Origin: JBBRHQ01 sp963720735 | Lineage (GTDB): Bacteria; Actinomycetota; Thermoleophilia; Solirubrobacterales; 70-9 | Length of the DNA: 64,000 bases | Assembly: GCA_963720735.1 (NCBI GenBank) | Contig: CAVRGL010000009.1 | Span: 62,001-126,000 of the forward strand | Reading direction: 5' to 3' | In this document: positions 24,885 through 32,283 of the stretch, piece by piece | Layout of the letters: the number at the start of each line of letters is the position of its first letter | Numbering within the stretch: the stretch's first letter is position 1 | Made by a program: the position numbers and the translations under genes | The notes under the pieces: generated by a model | Databases searched by the model: none | What the model saw: only the letters and a program-made list of their open reading frames with translations | Told to the model about the DNA's origin: nothing

Positions 24885-26385
24885 AGTGTCCGCGCTTCGG
24901 CTTGTGTTCGACCAGATGCACCGATTCGCTCTTTGAGTGCGCCGTCCCGCCCGTCGGGGTGTAGGTGACGCTCACCTTGACCGAGAGCTTGCCGCGCTTG
25001 GCCAGCCTGCGCCTGGTCGCGCCGATCGGCCTGATCGCCAACTGAGCCAGCGAGCCTGCTGCCCTCGCAACCGAGGAGCGCACGCTGGCCACGCCCCCGC
25101 CCTTCAGGGCGAGCCTCCCCGGGCCGGGCACCACCACGCTCAGGATTGCCGTGCCCCGGCGCCTGTTGAGCCTTGGCTTGCCTTTGAAGGAGAACGAGCT
25201 GTTGGGAGGGCGGGCGCTCCCCTCGCGCATCTTGCAGGCCCCATCCTTGTTGCTCCAGTTGCTCTGGGTGTAGTAGCGGTGGCCGTTGATCAGCTGGTCA
25301 TAGAGGGTTCCCTTGGTGGCGCTCCCGCCCAGCACCGGCAGGAAGGCGTTGGGGTCGTGGTTAAAGCCAGCCGGTCCCGCGTCCTGGCACTTGTCGGATA
25401 CTTCGCTGTAGCCGCTCAGCCATGCCTGGTGGCTGCTCGGGTCCGTGAAGGGCGAGCCGACGAGGGGGTCGGTGATCGTCTCGCTCAGCTCGTGGCTGAT
25501 CATGTTGATCGCGACGTCGGCGAGGTCGCCGTTTGGCTCCTGGACCTGGGTCCCGCCGTCGTTGTGACCGCAGTGCTCGGCAAAGCTCCTGCCGGGGGTG
25601 CCGCTGGTCGGGATCACCGCGTAGAGCTTCGCCTGCTTGCCCGCCCCGACGTGGCTGTGGAAGGCGCACCAAGTCGTGTTGCATAAGCCGGATTGCTGGC
25701 AGACGGGGACGCCGTCCGGGGTGAAGATAAAGTAGACGCTCGACATCCCGGTGGGCAGGGAATGGGAGGAGATGAAGCCCGAGAGCTCGGCGACGATCTG
25801 GGATTGCTCCAGACAGGGTGTTCCGGCGGGCCAGGGGGGATAGGCATAGGCGTAGGTAAGGCAGCTCGGGTCGTTCGCCGGGTAGGCGTGGGTGTCGGTG
25901 AAGGCGCCGCCGAAGCGCTGCCTATAGGCGGCGTGGCCGCTGGAGTCGGTGTACTGGCTTAAGACGCTGTAGACGTTGCCCTGGCTGCCGCTGTCGTGGG
26001 CGACGTCCTTCAGGTATTGCGTGATCAGGCTCTTCGTCTTCGCATGGAGCTTGCCACCGGGGTCCCAGAAGATCGGGTAGGTGGTCTCGCTGTGCATCAC
26101 CGGCCCACCGAGATTGACCATGTTCCCCGAGTTGTCGAGATACTTGCGGGCCGCGATCTCGGTCGGGATCGGGTCGATCGGTGTGGGCCGGGGGCGTCTG
26201 GCTCGCGAGCGGGCAGGCCGGGCCGCGGCGGCCGGAGCGGGGGCAAGTACTGCGACGCTAAGGAGCGAAACCAAGACCGCGACCCCCGTGCTTAAGCCCG
26301 CCGCGCGGGAAGCCGCAGACGGCCGTCGGGCACGACGAGAGCGTCTGGGTGAACGGTCCTTGACCCTGCTCTGGCGTAGATTCAC
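24883..26385 (-). CDS. Secreted putative zinc metalloprotein with Ig-like tail
   Basis: About 500 aa. N-terminal Arg-rich stretch, signal segment (GVAVLVSLLSVAVLAPAPAA) and a Pro/Arg linker. Central domain: YPIFWDPGGKL, RFGGAFTDTHAYP, WCAFHSHVG and INMISHELSETITDP. The HELSE motif resembles an HExxE metal site of the EXORDIUM/phosphate-induced-protein type or a degenerate metalloprotease. The last 100 residues (LSVKVSVTYTPTGGTAHSKS) are the repeated beta-sandwich found at the end of many secreted proteins of this lineage. GTG 26385 chosen; only weak GGAAG upstream. Confidence 0.7.
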   Translation of the reverse strand: MNLRQSRVKDRSPRRSRRARRPSAASRAAGLSTGVAVLVSLLSVAVLAPAPAAAARPARSRARRPRPTPIDPIPTEIAARKYLDNSGNMVNLGGPVMHSETTYPIFWDPGGKLHAKTKSLITQYLKDVAHDSGSQGNVYSVLSQYTDSSGHAAYRQRFGGAFTDTHAYPANDPSCLTYAYAYPPWPAGTPCLEQSQIVAELSGFISSHSLPTGMSSVYFIFTPDGVPVCQQSGLCNTTWCAFHSHVGAGKQAKLYAVIPTSGTPGRSFAEHCGHNDGGTQVQEPNGDLADVAINMISHELSETITDPLVGSPFTDPSSHQAWLSGYSEVSDKCQDAGPAGFNHDPNAFLPVLGGSATKGTLYDQLINGHRYYTQSNWSNKDGACKMREGSARPPNSSFSFKGKPRLNRRRGTAILSVVVPGPGRLALKGGGVASVRSSVARAAGSLAQLAIRPIGATRRRLAKRGKLSVKVSVTYTPTGGTAHSKSESVHLVEHKPKRGH

Positions 26386-26719
26386 TACCACTTCCCGTCG
26401 CGAGTCCGACGCGAGGACGGACCATCGCCTCCGACTCCGCAGGCTAGGCGCTCTCCAGCGCCTGTCAATGCCCTGACCACGATCCTGTCCGAATCCTGAC
26501 CTTGCAAGCGCCGCCGGGCAGTTCGGGGCCGGGGCATGGTCAGGGAGTCCGCTCTCGGCTGTGGGGGCGGGAGGGGAGCCCCACGCCCGGCTGGGAGCCA
26601 TCATTCATATATGCCTGTCAGAGGGCTCGGCAACACAAAACGCGCCTTTGCGCCAAGCCGACGCAAGGTCCCCGTGACGCTCCTCCCTCGGCTCCAACCT
26701 CAGCGATACTGCGCAGGCG
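26386..26719. other. Intergenic region ending in a leaderless promoter
   Basis: 334 bases with no recognisable gene. The right end carries GATACT at 26705-26710, nine bases before the next ATG, and a loose TGACG about 25 bases further up that may serve as -35. Confidence 0.4.
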
Positions 26720-27100
26720 ATGTCGCAGGAGAACGTGGAGACCTTCAGGCGGGGCGTGGGCGCCTGGAACAGCGACGACTTCGGCGCGTGGATCGATCTG
26801 CAAGACCCCGAGATCGAATGGTTCGCGCTGATGGAGGTGTTTCGGGGGCACAGGGGTGCCCGGCAGGTCTGGGAGAGCTTCAAGGGCGACGCGGGGATCA
26901 TGGTTCGATTCGACGATGTTCGTGACCTCGGGGAATCCGTCCTCGCCCTGGGGGAGATAGAGGTCACCGGGCGCAGAACGGGGCTGAACGTCGCCCAAGA
27001 GGTCGCAGAGCTGGTCACCTATCGCAACGGCAAGGCGGTCAGCGTCCGCGATTTCGGTAGCCACGCCGAAGCGCTCGAAGCCGCCGGGCTCTCGGAGTAG
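26720..27100 (+). CDS. NTF2/SnoaL-like protein, cassette copy B
   Basis: 126 aa, complete: MSQENVETFRRGVGAWNSDD, DPEIEWFALMEVFRGHRGAR, VRDLGESVLALGEIEVTGR, then VSVRDFGSHAEALEAAGLSE. The conserved Trp and His/Asp pocket residues suggest a ligand-binding cone, function unknown. Flanked by the two conserved DNA ends. No Shine-Dalgarno; leaderless by GATACT spacing. Closest in this window to copy D (28050), with which it shares VRDLGES and the HLEVSGR-like strand. Confidence 0.83.
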   Translation: MSQENVETFRRGVGAWNSDDFGAWIDLQDPEIEWFALMEVFRGHRGARQVWESFKGDAGIMVRFDDVRDLGESVLALGEIEVTGRRTGLNVAQEVAELVTYRNGKAVSVRDFGSHAEALEAAGLSE

Positions 27101-27331
27101 CGCCCCTGCGGCAAGGAAGGCTCCCCTCGGGGAAGAGGTAGAGCCTCCCTCTTGTGTTTTCCCCCGCCAGCGTCGAACCGCCGCAAGTGGAAGGGCCTGC
27201 GGCGGGGACGCTCCTATGTGGGTCCAACGCGCCGAGCGCCGGCTCGCTTGCGGCAGGAGTGGCCGAATGTCGGGTCTGAAGATCGGCCCATAGGAGCTGC
27301 TTCCCGAGCCCGGTTAGGGTTCACTCAGGCA

Positions 27332-27562
27332 GTGGTCGAGCTGATCGTCGAAGGCAGGGGACTTGAGCCGGTGCTGCGCGAAATGGAGCGCTCGCCGGCG
27401 ATCAGGGTGATCGGCTCCCATATATCCAGCCGCGATCCCCGTGCCGAGGGGATGCGTGTCACCGTCAGGGTCGCCGTCGCCACCGCGGCCGAGGCCCGCG
27501 AGCTTCTCGGCAGCTACCTGCCCGCGGAGGGCAACTACACCGTCCGGCCCTCGTTGGGCTAG
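27332..27562 (+). CDS. Small hypothetical protein
   Basis: 76 aa from GTG 27332, preceded by TAGGGT about eleven bases away. The sequence alternates strands and helices (VELIVEGRGLEPVLREMERS, GMRVTVRVAVATAAEARELL, EGNYTVRPSLG) like a small ferredoxin-like fold. No family recognised. A longer reading from 27152 exists, but its first 60 codons look non-coding. Confidence 0.45.
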   Translation: MVELIVEGRGLEPVLREMERSPAIRVIGSHISSRDPRAEGMRVTVRVAVATAAEARELLGSYLPAEGNYTVRPSLG

Positions 27563-27656
27563 AGCGCCAACTCCGCGAGGTTCAGCGAAGCGTCGTGCGC
27601 ATCCGAGCGGGCCGCGGTAGCTGCTCGGCGAGGTCCTCGGCGATACTGCGCAGGCG

Positions 27657-28046
27657 ATGGCGCAGGAGAACGTGGAGCTGCTGGAACGCGTCATAGACCA
27701 CGCCAACGCGACAGGGCAGCTGGGCCCGGAGTTCGACGTGCTTATTCACCCACAGGTCAAGTTCGAGGACGAGATCGGCGCGTACAACAGCTGTGACGAG
27801 GTCCGCGCATTTCTCGAAGGCTTCGCACAAGCGATCGGCGGTCTTCGCGTCGAGGTGCAAGAGGTCCGCGACCTCGGCGAAACGATCGTCGTGGTCGTTC
27901 TTCAGTCCGGGCTGGGCGCAGCCAGCGGGGTTCCAGTCGAGCAGCCGTTCACCTGGGTGATGGTCTTTGACAACAACTCCTGCATCCGGTGGCGCATCTA
28001 TGCGGACCACAAGAAGGCCCTCGAAGCCGCCGGGCTTCAGGAGTAG
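27657..28046 (+). CDS. NTF2/SnoaL-like protein, cassette copy C
   Basis: 129 aa: MAQENVELLERVIDHANATG, a diverged middle (LIHPQVKFEDEIGAYNSCDE, VQEVRDLGETIVVVVLQSG), and the conserved end KKALEAAGLQE. The second codon is GCG not TCG. GATACT (27642-27647) is nine bases before ATG. It is followed by copy D after a three-base spacer (TAG-GCG-ATG), the same junction seen at two other places in the cluster. Confidence 0.82.
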   Translation: MAQENVELLERVIDHANATGQLGPEFDVLIHPQVKFEDEIGAYNSCDEVRAFLEGFAQAIGGLRVEVQEVRDLGETIVVVVLQSGLGAASGVPVEQPFTWVMVFDNNSCIRWRIYADHKKALEAAGLQE

Positions 28047-28049
28047 GCG

Positions 28050-28460
28050 ATGTCGCAGGAGAACGTAGAGACCCTCCAGCGAGCCCGTGAGGCCTGGGAC
28101 GCCGACAACCTGGACGCCTTCCTGGCCGAGGCCGATCCCGAGGTCGAGTGGCATACCGCCATTGAGCGAGCCTTGGAGGGCACAGAAAGTACCTATCGGG
28201 GCCACGACGGTATGCGAGAGGTCTGGGAGGAGTATCGCGGTGAGGCGTGGGGAGGTTTCACGAGTCAGGTTCAGGAGATTCGCGACCTCGGCGAGTCGCT
28301 TCTTCTCCTCGGTCATCTCGAGGTGAGCGGCCGGACGACCGGGATCGAGCTCGGCCAGGAATTCGGGCAGCTCGTCACCTTCCGAGACCGGAAGATCCTC
28401 CGCTCGCAGGATTTCCTGAGCCACGCGCAAGCCATCGAAGCCGCCGGGCTGTCGGAGTAG
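28050..28460 (+). CDS. NTF2/SnoaL-like protein, cassette copy D
   Basis: 136 aa, complete: MSQENVETLQRAREAWDADN, ADPEVEWHTAIE, STYRGHDGMREVWEEYRGEA, IRDLGESLLLLGHLEVSGR, ending QAIEAAGLSE. Starts three bases after copy C with no own promoter visible, so it is probably cotranscribed. The ligand is unknown. Confidence 0.83.
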   Translation: MSQENVETLQRAREAWDADNLDAFLAEADPEVEWHTAIERALEGTESTYRGHDGMREVWEEYRGEAWGGFTSQVQEIRDLGESLLLLGHLEVSGRTTGIELGQEFGQLVTFRDRKILRSQDFLSHAQAIEAAGLSE

Positions 28461-28727
28461 GCACGCGCCGGAATGCGCTGCCGCATAGGTGGCCTCTTAT
28501 GGGAGGTATGTATGGGACCGTGGCGCCGCGCCGCTGCTCCATTCCGCTTCAATGGCGCAGTCTCGCCAGGATCTGCGCACCGTGGAATCACGGAGATTCC
28601 GCTCTTGCACCCCCGGTTGTGCCATACACCTCGAGGACATTCGTCTAGGACATTCGCCCGAAGGGCGTCGACCTGCGGAAGTAGTCTGCCCCGAGACGCG
28701 CCTTTCGACCACCAACAGGGAGGCCCC

Positions 28728-28922
28728 GTGAAGACGCGTTAAGTCTTGCTTGGACTCGCAGCTATCGCCGCCGCCGCCGTTCCAGCCTTGCCGGTTCGGG
28801 CGGGACTGCGACGAGCATCGCCAGGCGGGCTCTGCATTTGACCCAGAAGAAACAGCGGGCCATCAAGAACATCTCGCTGAAACCAGGGCCAAGGGGCCCG
28901 AAGGGAGACACCGGCCGAAAAG
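28728..28922 (+). pseudogene. Truncated secreted collagen-like protein
   Basis: GTG 28728 follows GGGAGG. With one frame adjustment it reads V-K-T-R then VLLGLAAIAAAAVPAL (signal peptide), SIARRALHLTQKKQRAIKNI, and a single short collagen tract GPRGPKGDTGRKG before losing the frame in a terminator hairpin. Longer collagen-like proteins with this N-terminal style are common in the group; here the triple-helix region is nearly all missing. Confidence 0.5.
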
Positions 28923-28945
28923 GACCCCCTTTCGGAGGTCCTTTT
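28918..28945. terminator. Intrinsic terminator hairpin
   Basis: Perfect 9-base arms AAAAGGACC (28918-28926) and GGTCCTTTT (28937-28945) with a ten-base loop. A-run and T-run on both sides make it bidirectional. It separates the plus-strand remnant from the minus-strand secreted gene ending at 28966. Confidence 0.8.
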
Positions 28946-28965
28946 CTTTGCCCTGTTCCGGTCAG

Positions 28966-29406
28966 CTACCGCACGACATGGGCCGTGTAGGAGAGCCAGC
29001 CGCCGCACTTGGCGGGCTCACCTGGCCTTGGCTTGTAGTTGATCGTGCCCTTCTCTTTGCCGTGCGCCAGGAACGTCCCCCAAACGGTTGCATGGGAGTA
29101 GTTGCCATTGCCGACATACTGTCTGAGATGGGCGGTGAACTTGCCTCCGTTACTGATGTAGGCGGGTGCAGAGAACTCAGCGGGTGGCGGGCCACCACTG
29201 CCGCAGTTGTTCGGCACATACGTCCTCAGCCTCAAGCCGCGAACCCACTTTCCGTTTGAACTCACGGTAAAGGTGATCGTAGTGCTCTGCTTGTTGAAGT
29301 GGCCCTTGTAGGAGCCACCCTTGACCGGATGGAATGCGAAGGCAACAGTGGCGACAAGTGCGAACGTCGCTACCAGTGCCGTTGTGATTGTCCAGAATCG
29401 CTTCAT
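28966..29406 (-). CDS. Small secreted protein, unknown function
   Basis: 146 aa. Signal peptide (ITTALVATFALVATVAFA), then a beta-rich domain with two cysteines (PNNCGSGGPPPAEF and EPAKCGGWLSY) and the strands KGTINYKPRPGEPAK. A fragment of a second copy lies at 24743. ATG 29406 is preceded by AAAGGA. The gene ends just inside the bidirectional terminator. Confidence 0.72.
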   Translation of the reverse strand: MKRFWTITTALVATFALVATVAFAFHPVKGGSYKGHFNKQSTTITFTVSSNGKWVRGLRLRTYVPNNCGSGGPPPAEFSAPAYISNGGKFTAHLRQYVGNGNYSHATVWGTFLAHGKEKGTINYKPRPGEPAKCGGWLSYTAHVVR

Positions 29407-29818
29407 GATTTTCCTTTCCAGAGGGACCCCCGAAGGGGTAACTGGTCCGCCAAACGACCACAGTTCCGGCACCCTGGTTGAATCGGTAACCGCACTTGAT
29501 CTTGTAGGAACTGACCCGATCCTTGAGCCAGAGATGCTTGCTGCTCGCGTGACGCCAGAGCCCATCGTAGGCCCTGGACCTCGACGAGTGGCTGCCTGAT
29601 CCGCAGGTACGCAGCCGCCACCGACGTCTTGCCAGGGCCGACGCCCAGCGTCTTTGGAGTGAAGCCCAGGACGTCCGCATTTCCGACGCGGGCGCGTTGG
29701 GGAGGGCAGTGCGCTGGAGAATTCCCGACACCCCGGCAGCGATCTCCTTCCGAGATCTGTTCCGACGCTACCCCTTCACGGTCCTGGGGGAAGGCGAGCT
29801 CTGGTCGGCATCGGGGCT
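29407..29818. other. Intergenic region, no gene recognised
   Basis: 412 bases. Several minus-strand frames are open (one reads SSYKIKCGYRFNQGAG), but none matches a family I recognise or has a good start. Probably the promoter region of the secreted gene plus decayed coding sequence. Confidence 0.35.
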
Positions 29819-30061
29819 ATGTGGGCGGTTGTGGCCAATGAGCCCTTTGAACCCGCCGAATATGCGAACGCCGAAGTCGTCGATGCGGGGACCGGCAAGG
29901 TCTTGGTTCACCATCGGAATCACTTGCGCGGAAAAGCAAGTGGTGTGGGGGTCGTTCTGGAGTACTGGGTCGTGACAACGTTCTGGGACGGCCTGGCCAT
30001 TCGCGACCAGTGGTTCGCGGACCGCACAGATGCCCTCGAAGCCGCCGGGCTGTCGGAGTAG
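29819..30061 (+). pseudogene. NTF2/SnoaL-like gene lacking its 5' part
   Basis: Reads VLVHHRNHLRGKASGVGVV, EYWVVTTFWDGLAIRDQWF, DRTDALEAAGLSE: the second half of an NTF2-like fold with the conserved end. The MSQENV front and first helices are absent and no matching promoter is visible. The intact end is followed, after GCG, by a fresh ATGTCGCAGGAGAACGT. Confidence 0.65.
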
Positions 30062-30064
30062 GCG

Positions 30065-30130
30065 ATGTCGCAGGAGAACGTTGGGATCTGCACCCGGTCT
30101 GTCACTTCCGCCCAGCACTATCGTCCCTGA
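30065..30130 (+). pseudogene. NTF2-cassette 5' end running to an early stop
   Basis: ATGTCGCAGGAGAACGTTGG reads M-S-Q-E-N-V-G, then unrelated residues to TGA at 30130, 21 codons in all. The following bases CTATCGTCCCTGAGCG supply the -10 (TATCGT) and overlap for the next start at 30134. Confidence 0.6.
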
Positions 30131-30133
30131 GCG

Positions 30134-30715
30134 ATGAGCCCGGAGGAGATGCAGCGCCTCTTCGAGAGGCATCGCGACGCAGAAGCTGCGCGTGACTATG
30201 ACGCGATCCTCGCCACCTTCGTCGAGGACTGCTTTCTCGACACCCATCCTCTCGGCCTGCGCAGCGAGGGAAGGGTCGCGGTGAGGAAGGCCTATGAGGG
30301 GTACTTCACTGCCTTTCCCGATCTGGCGCCCGATGACGAGGGGAGTGCCTTCGGCGAGGACTTCATGGTGGTCTGGGGCACTCTTCAGGGCAGCAGCGGA
30401 GGAGAGTGGATGGGCGTGCCCCCGTCGGGCCGAACCTTCAAAGTCCCGTTCGCCAACGTCACCCCCTTCCGCGACGGGCAGATGTCGGGGGAGGCCATCT
30501 ACTTCGACCTGGCCACGCTTTGCGAGCAGGCGGCACAGTCGCTCGACAAGGTGCGAGCAGGCGCAAGGAACGAGCAGCGGCGTTGCGCTCGACGGGCGCG
30601 TAAGCCGAAGCCCTCGAAGCCGCCGGGCTGCAGGAGTAGGCGATGTCGGAGGAGAACGTGGAGCTGGTTCGCTCGATCGTGGAGGCGTGGAATCGCGGCG
30701 ACTACTCGCGGGTAG
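30134..30715 (+). CDS. SnoaL-like polyketide cyclase-family protein
   Basis: 193 aa as read. Residues 1-145 are a full SnoaL-type ester/aldol cyclase fold: MSPEEMQRLFERHRDAEAAR, FPDLAPDDEGSAFGEDF, GEWMGVPPSGRTFKVPF, VTPFRDGQMSGEAIYFDL. A different subfamily from the MSQENV copies. The tail after residue 150 is basic and reads the cluster's 3' repeat in a non-standard frame (KPSKPPG instead of ALEAAG), so the natural C-terminus is probably lost by a frame change near 30560-30610. TATCGT lies nine bases before ATG. Confidence 0.7.
   Translation: MSPEEMQRLFERHRDAEAARDYDAILATFVEDCFLDTHPLGLRSEGRVAVRKAYEGYFTAFPDLAPDDEGSAFGEDFMVVWGTLQGSSGGEWMGVPPSGRTFKVPFANVTPFRDGQMSGEAIYFDLATLCEQAAQSLDKVRAGARNEQRRCARRARKPKPSKPPGCRSRRCRRRTWSWFARSWRRGIAATTRG
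30607..30639 (+). repeat. NTF2-cassette 3' end, out of frame with the gene it overlaps
   Basis: GAAGCCCTCGAAGCCGCCGG then GCTGCAGGAGTAG, encoding EALEAAGLQE-stop in one frame while the overlapping SnoaL gene reads another. Followed by GCG and a new ATGTCGGAGGAGAACGTGGA. Confidence 0.65.
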
Positions 30716-30859
30716 CGGCTTGCCGAGATCCATTCTGAGCATCGCCGGCCCCTGGCGCTGCTCTGCTTCGAGGACGTCCACGCGGGCGAGTCCTTTCACC
30801 GACGTCAGCTCGCGGCGTGGTGGGCCGATCAGACGGGTCAGGAGATCCCCGAGCTGTAG
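30643..30859 (+). pseudogene. Chimera: NTF2-cassette 5' end joined to a DUF488-like 3' end
   Basis: The start reads MSEENVELVRSIVEAWNRGD (NTF2-like helix) and stops at TGA 30735 after 30 codons. In the next frame 30730-30859 reads RPLALLCFEDVHAGESFHRR, QLAAWWADQTGQEIPEL-stop, the C-terminus of DUF488 proteins. The usual Cys before HRR is Phe. Two unrelated genes have been joined and both are broken. Confidence 0.55.
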
Positions 30860-30890
30860 GCCAGTGAGTGAGCGATACTGGACGCAGACG

Positions 30891-31130
30891 ATGCACGAGC
30901 GCGAGGAGGACTCATTGACGCCGGAGTCGCCCACCGAAGAAGAAAGAGAACCAGAGCGCGACGCAGACGAGCCGGGAGCACCGGCCACCGAGTCCGATCC
31001 CGCGCCGGAGCTCGATCCCAGCAAGGCTGAGCCCGATGACCAACGGTACCGCGAGGGTAAGCCGGGGGTCGACGAGTACGACGAGGAGCGGCTTCCGCCT
31101 GAGCCCACTGATCCCTCTGAAGGGGGGTAG
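30891..31130 (+). CDS. Acidic, intrinsically disordered protein
   Basis: 79 aa, about 40 percent Glu/Asp/Pro: MHEREEDSLTPESPTEEERE, RYREGKPGVDEYDEERLPPE. No fold expected. GATACT (30874-30879) lies eleven bases before the ATG, the same promoter type as the NTF2 cassettes, and a cassette 3' end follows at 31147. Possibly a real small stress or nucleic-acid-mimic protein; function unknown. Confidence 0.5.
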   Translation: MHEREEDSLTPESPTEEEREPERDADEPGAPATESDPAPELDPSKAEPDDQRYREGKPGVDEYDEERLPPEPTDPSEGG

Positions 31131-31146
31131 GCGTCAGTACCGGGCT

Positions 31147-31179
31147 CAGGCCCTCGAAGCCGCCGGGCTGTCGGAGTAG
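31147..31179 (+). repeat. Stray NTF2-cassette 3' end
   Basis: CAGGCCCTCGAAGCCGCCGG then GCTGTCGGAGTAG, after the acidic protein and without an NTF2 body. Last copy of the cluster in this direction. Confidence 0.7.
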
Positions 31180-31257
31180 TGCCCATGGTGGGGCGGGGCT
31201 CAGGTCCCCCCTCGCGGCTCTGGGTGTTTCCGAGCCAAGCGTAAACCGTCCAAGCTC

Positions 31258-31283
31258 CGAGGCCGGGATCTCGCCCGGCCTCG
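31258..31283. terminator. GC hairpin closing the cassette region
   Basis: Perfect 10-base arms CGAGGCCGGG (31258-31267) and CCCGGCCTCG (31274-31283) with a six-base loop, in the gap between the last plus-strand repeat and a minus-strand gene. No T-run; a plausible terminator for either side. Confidence 0.5.
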
Positions 31284-31351
31284 GGTGGACTTCACATCAA
31301 GAGACGGCGAGAGCTGAGGTCGTTGACCCCTGGGCCGCCGACGTGCCTACG

Positions 31352-31627
31352 TCAACCAAGCGCCTTCGTGATGAGCGGCACAGCCTCCTCGACCGTCATC
31401 ATCACCTTGCTGTCGTACTCGACCCACTGCGTGTAGTTCTGCAGGTTCGCGTAGGCCCCCGCCACATCGTCGGTATCGGCGATCACCACGCCGTGGCTGC
31501 CGTCGGCAGCTACGTAGTGCGCCGTTGTGCCGGGCCCGGGACCCGCCTTGGCGAAGACCTCCAACAGCTTCTTGGTCTCCTCGTTGCTGAGGTACGGCTT
31601 GATTCTGTACGTCGTCATGAAGATCAT
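31352..31627 (-). CDS. DUF3303-like small protein
   Basis: 91 aa: MIFMTTYRIKPYLSNEETKK, TTAHYVAADGSHGVVIADTD, YTQWVEYDSKVMMTVEEAV. A ferredoxin-like dimeric barrel of the type annotated DUF3303; no catalytic residues evident. GAGGGG precedes the ATG. A second ATG four codons in is an alternative start. Confidence 0.7.
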   Translation of the reverse strand: MIFMTTYRIKPYLSNEETKKLLEVFAKAGPGPGTTAHYVAADGSHGVVIADTDDVAGAYANLQNYTQWVEYDSKVMMTVEEAVPLITKALG

Positions 31628-31663
31628 GCTTCACCCCTCGTTGTGGGTTGGGGAGCCGGCGCT

Positions 31664-31978
31664 ATGCTGCGGGTGCGCGATCTTGGCCGGCTTCATCTCT
31701 TCCAGAAGAGCTTCCCCCTCGACGCGGAGCAGCGCAACCGTAGAAGGCCGCACATTGGGAACCTCGCCCGATTCCACCCAGGGCATGAGAAGTTCTACTC
31801 GCAGGGTCCCCTGCGCCAGGCAAGTGACATGCAAGGGATTTCACGGGCGCTGAAGTCGCTTGCTGCTCAGTGGACCGTGGCTAATCCGAGCGAGCATCCG
31901 GTCGCTCGTCTGCTCGCCGGGGACATAAACCCCCCGGTTCGGAGAGGTCGATCGCTCCCGACTGGGTGCTTGGGCTGA
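31664..31978 (+). CDS. Hypothetical protein
   Basis: 104 aa. The middle reads as a confident soluble segment (RPHIGNLARFHPGHEKFYSQ, PLRQASDMQGISRALKSLAA), a pattern I associate with small actinobacterial unknowns, but I cannot name the family. TATGCT at 31663-31668 overlaps ATG 31664, so the real start may be GTG 31673, which would be leaderless. The last 20 residues may be non-native. Confidence 0.45.
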   Translation: MLRVRDLGRLHLFQKSFPLDAEQRNRRRPHIGNLARFHPGHEKFYSQGPLRQASDMQGISRALKSLAAQWTVANPSEHPVARLLAGDINPPVRRGRSLPTGCLG

Positions 31979-32076
31979 TGCTCGGGGTCGGCGGTCGCGG
32001 TACTGGCGGGTTGATCAGGGGGTACCTCGTACGCGCGATGGAGATTCCGCCAATCAGGAGCAAAGTGTTGCCCTCT

Positions 32077-32283
32077 TCATCGCAAGGATTCCGATCGGGT
32101 AGCTCGCCAGAGCGAGAGCCCAAGTATGAGCGGCACTGCAATAGGCAGGACCCACCAGGCGGAGATGCTGTTGGCGATCGAGGCGGTGAGTCCCAATGCC
32201 AACGCGACCCCTGCCGCCGTGACCCAGTCGTCGCCGACGACGAACTCCCAGACGCCCCCAAGGAGAGACTCCAGGCGCTTCAT
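32077..32283 (-). CDS. Small membrane protein of the antiporter operon
   Basis: 68 aa with two membrane segments (WVTAAGVALALGLTASIANS, WWVLPIAVPLILGLSLW). Its ATG overlaps the stop of the FTR1-like gene (ATGA, 32280-32283), so it is the last member of a four-gene coupled operon. The N-terminus MKRLESLLGGVWEFVVGDDW resembles small accessory subunits; function unknown. Confidence 0.7.
   Translation of the reverse strand: MKRLESLLGGVWEFVVGDDWVTAAGVALALGLTASIANSISAWWVLPIAVPLILGLSLWRATRSESLR

Noticed and set aside
31631..31834. Minus-strand 67-codon frame
   Set aside because: Competes with the better-looking plus-strand frame at 31664 and has no promoter or Shine-Dalgarno.
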